Below are positions 1 to 7,183 of a stretch of DNA of 64,000 nt, piece by piece. A program made the position numbers and the translations under genes. The stretch is from WS-2 sp036507005. Its GTDB lineage: Bacteria > Eisenbacteria > RBG-16-71-46. Under the pieces are notes generated by a model. The model saw only the letters and a list, made by a program, of their open reading frames with translations. It was not told where the DNA came from and did no database searches. The stretch lies in assembly GCA_036507005.1 (NCBI GenBank), contig DASXQT010000077.1:1-64000 (forward strand), in the 5' to 3' direction. Within the stretch, counting starts at the first letter, position 1. Every line of letters starts with the position of its first letter.

Positions 1-87
1 CTCAGGAGTCGGGGGAGGTCGAGATCGTCGATCCTGGGGCAACTGTGGAAGCCGATCTCGAGAGAAGCGCCGCTGAAGTTCACCCCA

Positions 88-867
88 TCACGCCGGAGAG
101 CCTGTCATAGACGCTGGTCCGAAGAAGGGGGACACCCCACCGGTGAAGCCGTCGTCGTTGGAGTAGCGCGCTTTGAAACCAACGACCTGTACGTACGACG
201 TGCCAGTGAGAGTGACGGGGACGTCCTTGCTGATGTAAGCGACCAGGGTTCGGGGATCAGAGCCACCGGTGTTGATGTAGATTGAGTCGCCCGAGGCACG
301 GTACCTGCAGCGCTGAAGAGGGAGCGGGGCGGTGGTGGTATCTTCCGGATATCGGGTGCCCAGGGCGTAGACCTGGTGGGGAGGGGGCAGAGCAGGGATC
401 CGGTAGACCTTGGCGCGCCAGAGGTTCTCAGTCGCATAATAGGACCACTGGGAAGTCGTGTCGGCGCCGGAAACCGTGACATCGCCGCGCGCGAAGAGCA
501 CGAAGGGGTGCCCATTGGTTCCGGAGTCAGCGCTGACGACTTTCACGGTGTCCCGGTAATCCTTTCCCGTCCCCATGACAGCGATGACTTTGTCGGGGCC
601 GCCGGTTGCGTCGAGGGCGGTCTTGATGCTCGCGTAGGCGTTGCTGGTGTCGGTGCCGGGTCCTCCCGGGAAGGGTTTGGTGTTGTTCACGTAAATGGTG
701 TCGATCACTGCGCTCGCCGGAGTGGCCACAGTGAGCAGGGCGAGCGCCATGAGAATCCCGCGGCCTGAAGCGTGACCTGAGGGACTCTGCGGGAACTGGG
801 TGGACGGGGATCCGCTCACGAGGGATGGCATCGGTGGCGGAAGCGAAGAGGCGCGGAGGGGATGCAT
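88..867 (-). CDS. Secreted protein of beta-helix type, probably 3' broken
   Basis: This encodes 259 residues. ATG at 867 has an AAGGA ribosome site about 8 bases upstream. A hydrophobic stretch at about residues 40-57 ending in PASA reads as a late signal sequence, so the mature part starts near VIDTIYVNN. The YVNN start, the SIKTALDA segment and many short Gly/Ser/Thr strands resemble the N-terminal coil of right-handed beta-helix (pectate-lyase-like) secreted proteins, but no catalytic motif is visible. It stops at TGA 88-90 after a low-complexity end. Just beyond, towards the window edge, another frame reads as plausible beta-helix sequence (VNFSGASLEIGFHSC), so a frameshift near 88-107 may have truncated it. 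Substrate and role are unknown. Confidence 0.55.
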   Translation of the reverse strand: MHPLRASSLPPPMPSLVSGSPSTQFPQSPSGHASGRGILMALALLTVATPASAVIDTIYVNNTKPFPGGPGTDTSNAYASIKTALDATGGPDKVIAVMGTGKDYRDTVKVVSADSGTNGHPFVLFARGDVTVSGADTTSQWSYYATENLWRAKVYRIPALPPPHQVYALGTRYPEDTTTAPLPLQRCRYRASGDSIYINTGGSDPRTLVAYISKDVPVTLTGTSYVQVVGFKARYSNDDGFTGGVSPFFGPASMTGSPA

Positions 868-1115
868 AGGGGGGGTCCTTCCGTGACCGGCCGCTTGTAC
901 GCATTGTCTCTGTAATGGGCTCAACTGGGTCCGAATCGTCGCCTGCGCTCGGCGAACATCCCCCTGCCGCCGCAGCCGACCCGGGCGGGTCGGACAAACG
1001 ACTCGTAACTCGCTCAAGCCGGGGAGGTTCCGATGTCCCCGGAGTCTCGCGGGAAACGCCATTAGCCTCCGCCCTGCTCCGGCAGATGACAAGAGAAAAG
1101 CACGAGCTGCATCGA

Positions 1116-1148
1116 CGGAGGCAACACCGCCCGTAAGGGCGCCCTCCG
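1116..1148 (-). terminator. Hairpin directly after the hemoglobin gene
   Basis: Arms CGGAGG (1116-1121) and CCTCCG (1143-1148) enclose a second perfect hairpin, CGCCC-GTAA-GGGCG (1128-1141). It abuts the hemoglobin stop codon at 1149. On the minus strand no continuous T-run follows, so it may be a weak intrinsic terminator or an RNA-stabilising end. The rest of 868-1115 shows nothing I can name beyond the leader of the gene ending at 88. Confidence 0.4.
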
Positions 1149-1610
1149 CTACGGCTTCTCGACGATGTCCTTCTTGAGGCTGCCGGCGATCGCGAGCAGC
1201 TCGTCCTTCTCCTTCTGCGGCACCTTGAACTTGTCGAGGCTCGCGACCAGGTGCCCGACCGTCGCGGTCCAGTCGGCCTCGGCGATCCCCATCCCCTTGT
1301 GTGCCGTCTTCATGTCGCGGCCGATGTAGACGCACGGCCCGCCGGTGGCGGCGCACAGCTGGTCCACGACCAGCTGGCGGATCCGGCCTTTCGAGTCGTC
1401 GCTCTGCCCGACGAAGAAGCGCGAGAGTGCGGCGTCCTTGAGGAGCCGTCCGATGAAGTCGTCGGTCACCGCAGCGATCGCGTCGTAGCCGCCGAGCCGC
1501 TTGTAGAGCGAGGGCGGCGCGGGCGCGGTCGACCCCGACATCTGGGCGGGCGCGGGAACCGCGAAGGCCGCGGCCGCCGCGATCGTGAGAGCTGCGATCC
1601 ATCTTTTCAT
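1149..1610 (-). CDS. Exported group 1 truncated hemoglobin
   Basis: This is a 153-residue protein. An N-terminal signal peptide (MKRW, a long Ala-rich hydrophobic core, then APAQ) is followed by the 2-over-2 globin domain. Family marks seen: LYKRLGGYDAI at the start, FIGRLL, FFVG, the GGPCVYIGRDM block and the proximal heme ligand His in TAHKGMGI. Truncated hemoglobins bind O2 or NO; the signal peptide places this one in the periplasm, which suggests NO or peroxide handling there (inference). ATG 1610 is preceded by an excellent AAGGAGGA site. It lies 32 bases after maf, as the last gene of the rel-dtd-maf run, and is followed at once by a hairpin. Confidence 0.88.
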   Translation of the reverse strand: MKRWIAALTIAAAAAFAVPAPAQMSGSTAPAPPSLYKRLGGYDAIAAVTDDFIGRLLKDAALSRFFVGQSDDSKGRIRQLVVDQLCAATGGPCVYIGRDMKTAHKGMGIAEADWTATVGHLVASLDKFKVPQKEKDELLAIAGSLKKDIVEKP

Positions 1611-1642
1611 CCGGATCCTCCTTCGGTAACGGGACCCCGCCG

Positions 1643-2236
1643 TCACGCGAACTCCATCAGCACCTGCCGCAGGCGGGTGAGCGGCAGGCCGACGACGTTG
1701 CAGTAGTCGCCCTCGATGCGGCGCACGAATTGCGCGGCGATCCCCTCGATGCCGTAGGCGCCCGCCTTGTCGAGCGGCTCGCCGGTGTGCACGTAGGCGG
1801 CGATCTCGGACTCGCCGAGGCGCGCGAGCTGGACGCGGGTGCACTCGGCCGCGGTGCGGCGCTCGCGGTCGCGCACCACCGCGACCCCGGTCCACACCTC
1901 GTGGGTGCGGCCGTGGAGCTTCCCCAGCATGACGCGCGCCTCGGCCCGGTCGGCGGGCTTGCCGAGCCGCTCGCCGCGCAGCACCACCACGGTGTCCGCG
2001 CCGATCACCACGCTCCCGGGCCGGCGCTCCGCCACGCGCAGCGCCTTGTCGAGTGCGAGCGCGCGCACGCCGTGGCGCGGCTCCGCCTCGCCGGGCCAGG
2101 CGCGGTCGGGGCCGGGGTCGAGCACGGTGAACTCGGCGCCCGCCTGCCGCAGCAGCGCGACGCGCCGCGGGGACGCCGAGGCCAGCACCAGCGGCGCGCG
2201 CCCCGCCCAGAACAGCCCGCCGCGCGCGCGGCTCAA
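1643..2236 (-). CDS. maf: Maf-family nucleotide pyrophosphatase
   Basis: Maf proteins hydrolyse non-canonical or modified dTTP/UTP-type nucleotides to monophosphates in the cytoplasm. The 197-residue product shows the N-terminal LASASPRR signature, GADTVVV with the catalytic acidic region, KPADRAEA, and DKAGAYGIEG near the C-terminus, all typical of the YhdE branch. No ATG or GTG lies before LASASPRR, so I chose TTG at 2236, which overlaps the dtd stop as TTGA; a GGGAG stretch lies about ten bases upstream. The overlap implies translational coupling with dtd, so the two quality-control hydrolases are made together. Confidence 0.88.
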   Translation of the reverse strand: MSRARGGLFWAGRAPLVLASASPRRVALLRQAGAEFTVLDPGPDRAWPGEAEPRHGVRALALDKALRVAERRPGSVVIGADTVVVLRGERLGKPADRAEARVMLGKLHGRTHEVWTGVAVVRDRERRTAAECTRVQLARLGESEIAAYVHTGEPLDKAGAYGIEGIAAQFVRRIEGDYCNVVGLPLTRLRQVLMEFA

Positions 2237-2694
2237 CCCTCCCCCGCTCCCGGCCGCGGGCTCTCGATCAGGAGCGTGACCGGGCCGTCGTTCACGAGCT
2301 CCACCTCCATGTGGGCGCGGAACACGCCGCGCTCGACCCGCACCTGCTCGGCCGCGAGCGAGGTGCAGAAGCGCTCGAACAGGGGCTCCGCGTGCTCGGG
2401 GCGGGCGGCGGCGAGGAAGTCGGGCCGCCGCCCGCGGCGCGCCTCGCCGTAGAGCGTGAACTGCGGGACCGCGAGGATCCCGCCTTCGACCTCGCGCACG
2501 TCGCGGTTCATGAGCCCGCGCTCGTCGGCGAAGATGCGGAGCCCCGCGACCTTCCGCGCCGTCCAGTCGGCGTCCTCCGCCCGGTCCTCGTGCGTGGCCC
2601 CGAGCAGCACGAGGAGCCCGGGCCCGATCTCGCCCGCGATGCGCCCGCCCGCGGTGACGCGCGCCCGGGCCACACGCTGCACCAGCGCCCTCAT
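2233..2694 (-). CDS. dtd: D-aminoacyl-tRNA deacylase
   Basis: This 153-residue enzyme removes D-amino acids and glycine mischarged on tRNA. It begins MRALVQRV as DTD proteins do, and carries GLLVLLG, the conserved QFTL motif and the cross-subunit Gly-Pro motif (NDGPVTLL). The residue before QFTL is Pro (AVPQFTL), where Ser is usual (SQFTL). That is a small departure near the active site whose effect I cannot judge. ATG at 2694 overlaps the rel stop (ATGA), and its own stop overlaps maf. Confidence 0.93.
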   Translation of the reverse strand: MRALVQRVARARVTAGGRIAGEIGPGLLVLLGATHEDRAEDADWTARKVAGLRIFADERGLMNRDVREVEGGILAVPQFTLYGEARRGRRPDFLAAARPEHAEPLFERFCTSLAAEQVRVERGVFRAHMEVELVNDGPVTLLIESPRPGAGEG

Positions 2695-4910
2695 TCGTCG
2701 TCACCGCTCGCGCGCCGCGAGGGCGGCGGTCCGGCGCGCAGCAGCCGCTGGCGGCGCTCGACGCGGCTCACGCCCTTCACCTTCCGGATGGCGGTGATCA
2801 CCTCCTGCAGGCGCGCCAGGTGCGGCACCTCGACCACGAACACGCCGCGCGCGGTCTGGTCCTCGCTCGCCATGCCCGCGCTGCGGATGTTCACCGTGGT
2901 GGCCGCGATCGCCTTGGCGATGTCGGCGAGCAGCGAGGTGCGGTCGTGCCCGTACACCACGAGCCGCACCGGGAAGGTCTCGTCGATGCGCGCGTCCCAC
3001 TCGACCGCCACCTTGCGGTCGGCCGGCACCCGGTCCGCGAACGTGTTGGGGCAGTCCTGGCGGTGCACCGACACCCCCCGGCCCACGGTGACGATCCCGA
3101 TCACCCGGTCCCCCGGCACCGGCTGGCAGCAGCGCGCGAACGAGAGCATGACGTTGTCGAGTCCCTGGATGCGCACTCCGCCCGCGGGCTTGCGCGCCAG
3201 GCCGAGCGCCTCGAGCGGGCCCTGGACCAGGCGCTCGGCGAAGCCCTCCTTCTCGGGCGCGAGCTTGCGCATGAGCACGGTGAGCGAGATCTGGCCCTCG
3301 CCGAGCCGCGCGTAGAGCTGGTCGAGATCGGTGCAGCCCAGGGCGCGCGCCGCGTCCTCGAGGATCTTCTCCTCGGGCCGCGGGCGCAGGCGTTTGAGCT
3401 CGCGCTCCAGCATCTCGCGCCCGAGCGCCACGCTGTCCTCGTGCCGCCGCTGGCGCAGCCAGTGGCGGATCTTGCTGCGCGCGGCCGCCGACTTCACCAT
3501 CTGCAGCCAGTCCTCGTGCGGCTGGGCCTGGGTCGAGGTGATGATCTCGACCATGTCGCCGTTGCGCAGCTCGTGCCGGAGCGGCACCAGCTCGCCGTTC
3601 ACGCGCGCGCCCACCGTGCGCTGGCCGACCTCGGTGTGGATCAGGAACGCGAAGTCGAGCGGCGTCGCGCCCTTGGGGAGGCGCTTGAGCTCGCGGCGCG
3701 GCGTGTAGACGAACACCTCCTCCTGGTAGAGCGCGGTGCGCAGGAAGTCCATGTACTCGTCGTCGCTCGCGGTGCGCTGCCAGTCGGCGGTCTGGGCCAC
3801 GAACCCGCCGAGCCGCGCGTCCAGCTCCTCGTCCAGGCGCCCGCCCTGCTTGTAGAGGTAGTGCGCGGCGATCCCGGTCTCGGCGACGCGGTGCATCTCG
3901 CGGGTGCGGATCTGGATCTCCACCATCTCGCCGGTCGGGGTGAGCACGGTGGTGTGGAGCGACTGGTACAGGTTGCTCTTCGGGGTCGCGATGTAGTCCT
4001 TGAAGCGCTCGGCCACCGGCGTGAACAGGTCGTGGGCCACGCCGAGCGCGCGGTAGCAGTCGTTGCGGGTGTGGGTGATGATGCGCAGCCCGAACAGGTC
4101 GTAGATCGACTCGAAGTCGCGCCCGGTCTTGAGCTTCATGTAGATCGAGTGGAAGTGCTTGGGGCGGCCCACCACCTCCGCCTTGATGCCCGCGGCCTTG
4201 AGCCCCTCCCCCAGCCGGGTGCGCACCTCGCCGAGGAAGGCCTCGCGCTCCTCGCGCTTGGCCGCGATGCGCTGGGCGATCTCCTGGTAGGCGACGGGCT
4301 CGAGGAACTTGAGGCTCAGGTCCTCGAGCTCGCGCTTGATGCCCGCCATGCCGAGCCGGTGCGCGAGCGGCGCGTAGATGTCCAGGGTCTCGGCCGCGAT
4401 GCGCCGCGCCTTCTCGGGCTTGAGGAACTCGAGGGTGCGCATGTTGTGGAGCCGGTCCGCGAGCTTGATGAAGATCACGCGCAGGTCGCGCGCCATCGAC
4501 AGCAGCATCTTGCGGAAGTTCTCGGCCTGCTCGGCCTCGCGGCTGTCGAAGTGGAGGCCGGAGAGCTTGGTGACGCCCTCGACCAGACGCGCCACCTCGT
4601 GCCCGAAGCGCTTGTCCAGCTCCTCGAGCGTGACCGCGGTGTCCTCCGCCACGTCGTGGAGCAGCACCGCGCACACCAGCGGGGTCTCGAGGCGCGCGTC
4701 GAGCAGGTCGAGAAGGATCAGGCACACCTCGACCACGTGCGAGACGAAGGGCTCGCCGGACTCTCGGCGCTGGACGCCGTGGGCGCGGTCCGCGAAGTCG
4801 AAGCACGCCGCCGCGCGGTCGCGATCCACCTTGGGCGCGCGCTCGTCGAGCGCGGCGAGCAGCGCGGCGCGCAGCTCGGGATGGGAGGGGCCGCCCGCAG
4901 CCTCGCTCAC
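2691..4910 (-). CDS. rel: Bifunctional (p)ppGpp synthetase/hydrolase (Rel/SpoT type)
   Basis: This 739-residue enzyme makes and degrades the stringent-response alarmone (p)ppGpp. Domains in order: HD hydrolase with an intact HDVAEDT metal site at 85-91 and ADRLHNMRT near 151; synthetase at about 240-350 with SIYMKLK and ATPKSNLYQSLH; TGS at about 400-458; a Cys-containing conserved region (RCCQPVPGD and HRQDCPN) around 590; C-terminal ACT domain from about 650. The intact HD site argues for both activities, unlike E. coli RelA. The start is GTG 4910, overlapping the recJ stop as GTGA. It sits in a recJ-rel-dtd-maf run. Confidence 0.95.
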   Translation of the reverse strand: MSEAAGGPSHPELRAALLAALDERAPKVDRDRAAACFDFADRAHGVQRRESGEPFVSHVVEVCLILLDLLDARLETPLVCAVLLHDVAEDTAVTLEELDKRFGHEVARLVEGVTKLSGLHFDSREAEQAENFRKMLLSMARDLRVIFIKLADRLHNMRTLEFLKPEKARRIAAETLDIYAPLAHRLGMAGIKRELEDLSLKFLEPVAYQEIAQRIAAKREEREAFLGEVRTRLGEGLKAAGIKAEVVGRPKHFHSIYMKLKTGRDFESIYDLFGLRIITHTRNDCYRALGVAHDLFTPVAERFKDYIATPKSNLYQSLHTTVLTPTGEMVEIQIRTREMHRVAETGIAAHYLYKQGGRLDEELDARLGGFVAQTADWQRTASDDEYMDFLRTALYQEEVFVYTPRRELKRLPKGATPLDFAFLIHTEVGQRTVGARVNGELVPLRHELRNGDMVEIITSTQAQPHEDWLQMVKSAAARSKIRHWLRQRRHEDSVALGREMLERELKRLRPRPEEKILEDAARALGCTDLDQLYARLGEGQISLTVLMRKLAPEKEGFAERLVQGPLEALGLARKPAGGVRIQGLDNVMLSFARCCQPVPGDRVIGIVTVGRGVSVHRQDCPNTFADRVPADRKVAVEWDARIDETFPVRLVVYGHDRTSLLADIAKAIAATTVNIRSAGMASEDQTARGVFVVEVPHLARLQEVITAIRKVKGVSRVERRQRLLRAGPPPSRRASGDDE

Positions 4911-6619
4911 GCCACCCGCACCCCCTTGAGCTTGAGCTGGGCGCGCGTCTCACCCTGCCACTCGTTCCTGTCGGGCACGAAGACCGCATCGCAGCGCGGC
5001 GTCCGCGCCAGCTCGGGCGCGAGCGACCCGAGGCCGAAGCCGATCGCCTCGGCCCTTCCCGTGGCGTCGCGCAGCGTCGCGCGCAGGTGCTTGCCGCCCC
5101 CGACCGCGGTCGCGCTCTCGACCACGAGCCCGGAGGCGCGGAACAGCGGCGCGGCGTTGTCGAGGCCGTGGGGCGAGAGGCGCTCGAGCCAGTCCACGGT
5201 CTCGAGCCCGCACTCCCTGAGGCTCACGTCGGCGTCCACGGTCAGACGCGGAGCCTTGTCCCCGGGCGCGAGCTCCTCCTCCACCAGCGACTCGATGCGG
5301 GCGCGCAATTCGGGCAAGCGCTCGCGCCGCACCGTGAGCCCCGCCGCGAGCGCGTGGCCGCCCCAGGCCTCGAGCAGGTCGGTGCAGCGCGACAGCACGC
5401 GGTTGAGGTCGAGCCCCGGGAGGCTGCGGCCCGAGCCGCGGCCGCGCTCCCCGTCGAGCGCCACCAGCACCGTCGGGCGCTGGTAGCGCTCCACCAGCCG
5501 CGAGGCCACGATCCCGATCACGCCCGGGTGCCAGTCCTCGGACCACAGCACGATCGAAGCACAGCGCGGCCAGTCGGTCTCGGACTCGACCCGCTCGATC
5601 GCCTGGACCAGCGCCCGCTCGTCGAACTCGCGGCGGCGCCGGTTGTCCTCCTCCAGGCTCTCGGCGCACGCCCGCGCCTCGGGCGCGTCGCGCGCCAGCA
5701 GCAGCCGCAGGCTCTGCTCGGCGTTCCCCATGCGCCCCGCCGCGTTGATGCGCGGCGCGAGCACGAAGGCCACCTCGCTGCTGGTGATGCGCCGGCCGCT
5801 CATGCCCGCGACCTCCATCAGGGCCTTGATGCCGGGGCGCGTGGTCGCGCCCAGGCGGTCGAGCCCGTAGCGCGCCAGCACGCGGTTCTCCCCGGTGAGC
5901 GGGACCACGTCCGCGATCGTGCCGAGCGCCACCACGTCGAGGAACTCGCGGGCCCGCTCGAGGCCGCCGCGCCCGCGCAGCAGCGCCTGCGCCAGCTTGA
6001 AGGTCACGCCCACCCCGGCCAGGGACTTGAACGGGTAGCCGCAGCCCGGCCGCAGCGGGTTCACCACCGCGCACGCCGCCGGCAGCGTGTCGAGCGGCGC
6101 GTGGTGGTCGGTGATCACGGTGTCGATCCCGGCCGCGCTCGCGCGCTCCACGGCCGCGACCGCGGTGATGCCGCAGTCCACGGTCACGATCAGCGTGCAG
6201 CCGCGGCGCCGGGCCAGCTCGATCGCCGAGTCCGACAGGCCGTAGCCGTCGCGCGTGCGGTGCGGGATGTGGTACTCGACCCGGCCGCCGAGCTCGGCGA
6301 GGACCGCGTAGAGCACGAACGTGGACGTGATCCCGTCCACGTCGTAGTCGCCGTGGACCAGGATGCGCTCGCCGCGCCACACCGCCTGCGCCACGCGCTC
6401 GACCGCGCGGTCGAGGTCGCGCAGGCCCATGGGATCGTGCAGGTCGTCCAGGTCCGGCGAGAGGAAGCGCCGCGCCGCCTCCTCGGTGTCCACGCCGCGG
6501 TTCACCAGGGCGTGGGCGACCGCGACCGGCGATCCGAGGGCGCGCGCCAGGCCGAGCGCGCGGTCCGGATCGCGGCGGGGGTGCAGCACCCATTCGGAAA
6601 CGGCCGGTGCGACGAGCAT
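4907..6619 (-). CDS. recJ: Single-stranded-DNA-specific 5'-3' exonuclease RecJ
   Basis: RecJ degrades single-stranded DNA in RecF-pathway recombination and mismatch repair. The 570-residue protein has the DHH phosphoesterase motifs: DYDVDG at 91-96, VDCGI near 148, TDHHAP near 170, and GHALAAGLTV in the DHHA1 domain. A C-terminal OB-like part follows, with GGGKHLRATLRD. The length matches the usual 550-580. It starts at ATG 6619, is the first gene of its run and has no clear partner upstream; its stop overlaps rel. Confidence 0.95.
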   Translation of the reverse strand: MLVAPAVSEWVLHPRRDPDRALGLARALGSPVAVAHALVNRGVDTEEAARRFLSPDLDDLHDPMGLRDLDRAVERVAQAVWRGERILVHGDYDVDGITSTFVLYAVLAELGGRVEYHIPHRTRDGYGLSDSAIELARRRGCTLIVTVDCGITAVAAVERASAAGIDTVITDHHAPLDTLPAACAVVNPLRPGCGYPFKSLAGVGVTFKLAQALLRGRGGLERAREFLDVVALGTIADVVPLTGENRVLARYGLDRLGATTRPGIKALMEVAGMSGRRITSSEVAFVLAPRINAAGRMGNAEQSLRLLLARDAPEARACAESLEEDNRRRREFDERALVQAIERVESETDWPRCASIVLWSEDWHPGVIGIVASRLVERYQRPTVLVALDGERGRGSGRSLPGLDLNRVLSRCTDLLEAWGGHALAAGLTVRRERLPELRARIESLVEEELAPGDKAPRLTVDADVSLRECGLETVDWLERLSPHGLDNAAPLFRASGLVVESATAVGGGKHLRATLRDATGRAEAIGFGLGSLAPELARTPRCDAVFVPDRNEWQGETRAQLKLKGVRVA

Positions 6620-6687
6620 GGTCGTCCTGGGGAGCGGGTCTCGTGAGTCATGGCGGGGGAAGGGCGACGACTCCAGGGAGCACGCTA

Positions 6688-6915
6688 TCAGCGCGCTCGA
6701 AAACCGGTCAAGCGTCGGGACCGGGCGCGCCGCGACTCCTCGCGCTGGCGGCTCGTGAACTCCACGCCGAACGTGAGCTCCGCGGCGTACCGGTCACGCG
6801 CAGAGCACACGAGCCGCAGGTTCTCCACCGTCGCCTCGCCGCCGCGCGCGACCGGGATCACATGAGCGAATTGGGAGGATCGGGTCTGGGAGCAGCAGCT
6901 TCCCCCGTCGCTCAT
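6688..6915 (-). pseudogene. HNH endonuclease remnant
   Basis: A 75-codon open frame carries only the C-terminal half of an HNH nuclease: FAHVIPVARGGEATVENLRLVC then RYAAELTFG. Intact homologues have FDHV(I/V)PVARGG followed by NLRLRCRAHN. Here the Asp of DHV is Ala and the second His region (AHN) reads ARD, so the metal-binding residues are gone. The zinc-knuckle Cys residues and the N-terminal body expected upstream are not recognisable. I read it as a decayed, inactive gene. It lies next to the palindrome cluster at 6972-7139. Confidence 0.6.
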
Positions 6916-6971
6916 GAACGCGCACCCCAGGCGAGAGCGGCGTCAGCCTGCCGCGCGGAACGGGTGGCTCG

Positions 6972-6989
6972 ACATTCTCCGGAGCATGT
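6972..6989. repeat. Palindromic repeat, copy 1 (one mismatch)
   Basis: Eight-base arms ACATTCTC and GAGCATGT flank a CG centre. One base breaks the symmetry relative to copies 2 and 3. It is the copy closest to the HNH remnant; centre-to-centre distance to copy 2 is 61 bases. Confidence 0.7.
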
Positions 6990-7032
6990 GGGCGAGCGAT
7001 CGCGACAGGCGGGCTCCGCGAGCCATGACTCG

Positions 7033-7050
7033 ACATGCTCTGGAGCATGT
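7033..7050. repeat. Palindromic repeat, copy 2
   Basis: Perfect eight-base arms ACATGCTC and GAGCATGT surround a TG centre. The flanking bases (CGACATG... and ...TGTTCGCC) also resemble copies 1 and 3. Its centre is 87 bases from copy 3. Confidence 0.75.
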
Positions 7051-7117
7051 TCGCCACCGCCGCCGTTCGGGGCGCCTCGAGATGCCCATGAAACGCTCCT
7101 TCCGGCATAGTTGCCTG

Positions 7118-7139
7118 AACATGCTCCAGAGCATGTTCG
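7118..7139. repeat. Palindromic repeat, copy 3 (longest arms)
   Basis: Ten-base perfect arms GAACATGCTC and GAGCATGTTC surround a CA centre. It sits 45 bases beyond the stop of the TPR membrane gene, so it could act as an RNA hairpin after that gene, but no T-run follows. The rest of 6916-7183 holds no gene I can support. Confidence 0.75.
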
Positions 7140-7183
7140 CGCGAAGGGGGCGAGCTGCAGTCCCTGTTCAGGGCGGGCGACGC

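Noticed and set aside
915..1136. Plus-strand 73-codon frame
   Set aside because: No ribosome site, low-complexity composition, overlaps the leader region of the neighbouring gene.
2820..5486. Very long plus-strand open frame (also 12364-14292 and 56504-59839)
   Set aside because: These lie opposite rel, rpoD and the pilus genes, are dominated by Arg, Ala, Gly and His, and show no domain; they result from the high GC content.
6972..7139. CRISPR array
   Set aside because: The repeats are palindromic, only three, and unequally spaced.
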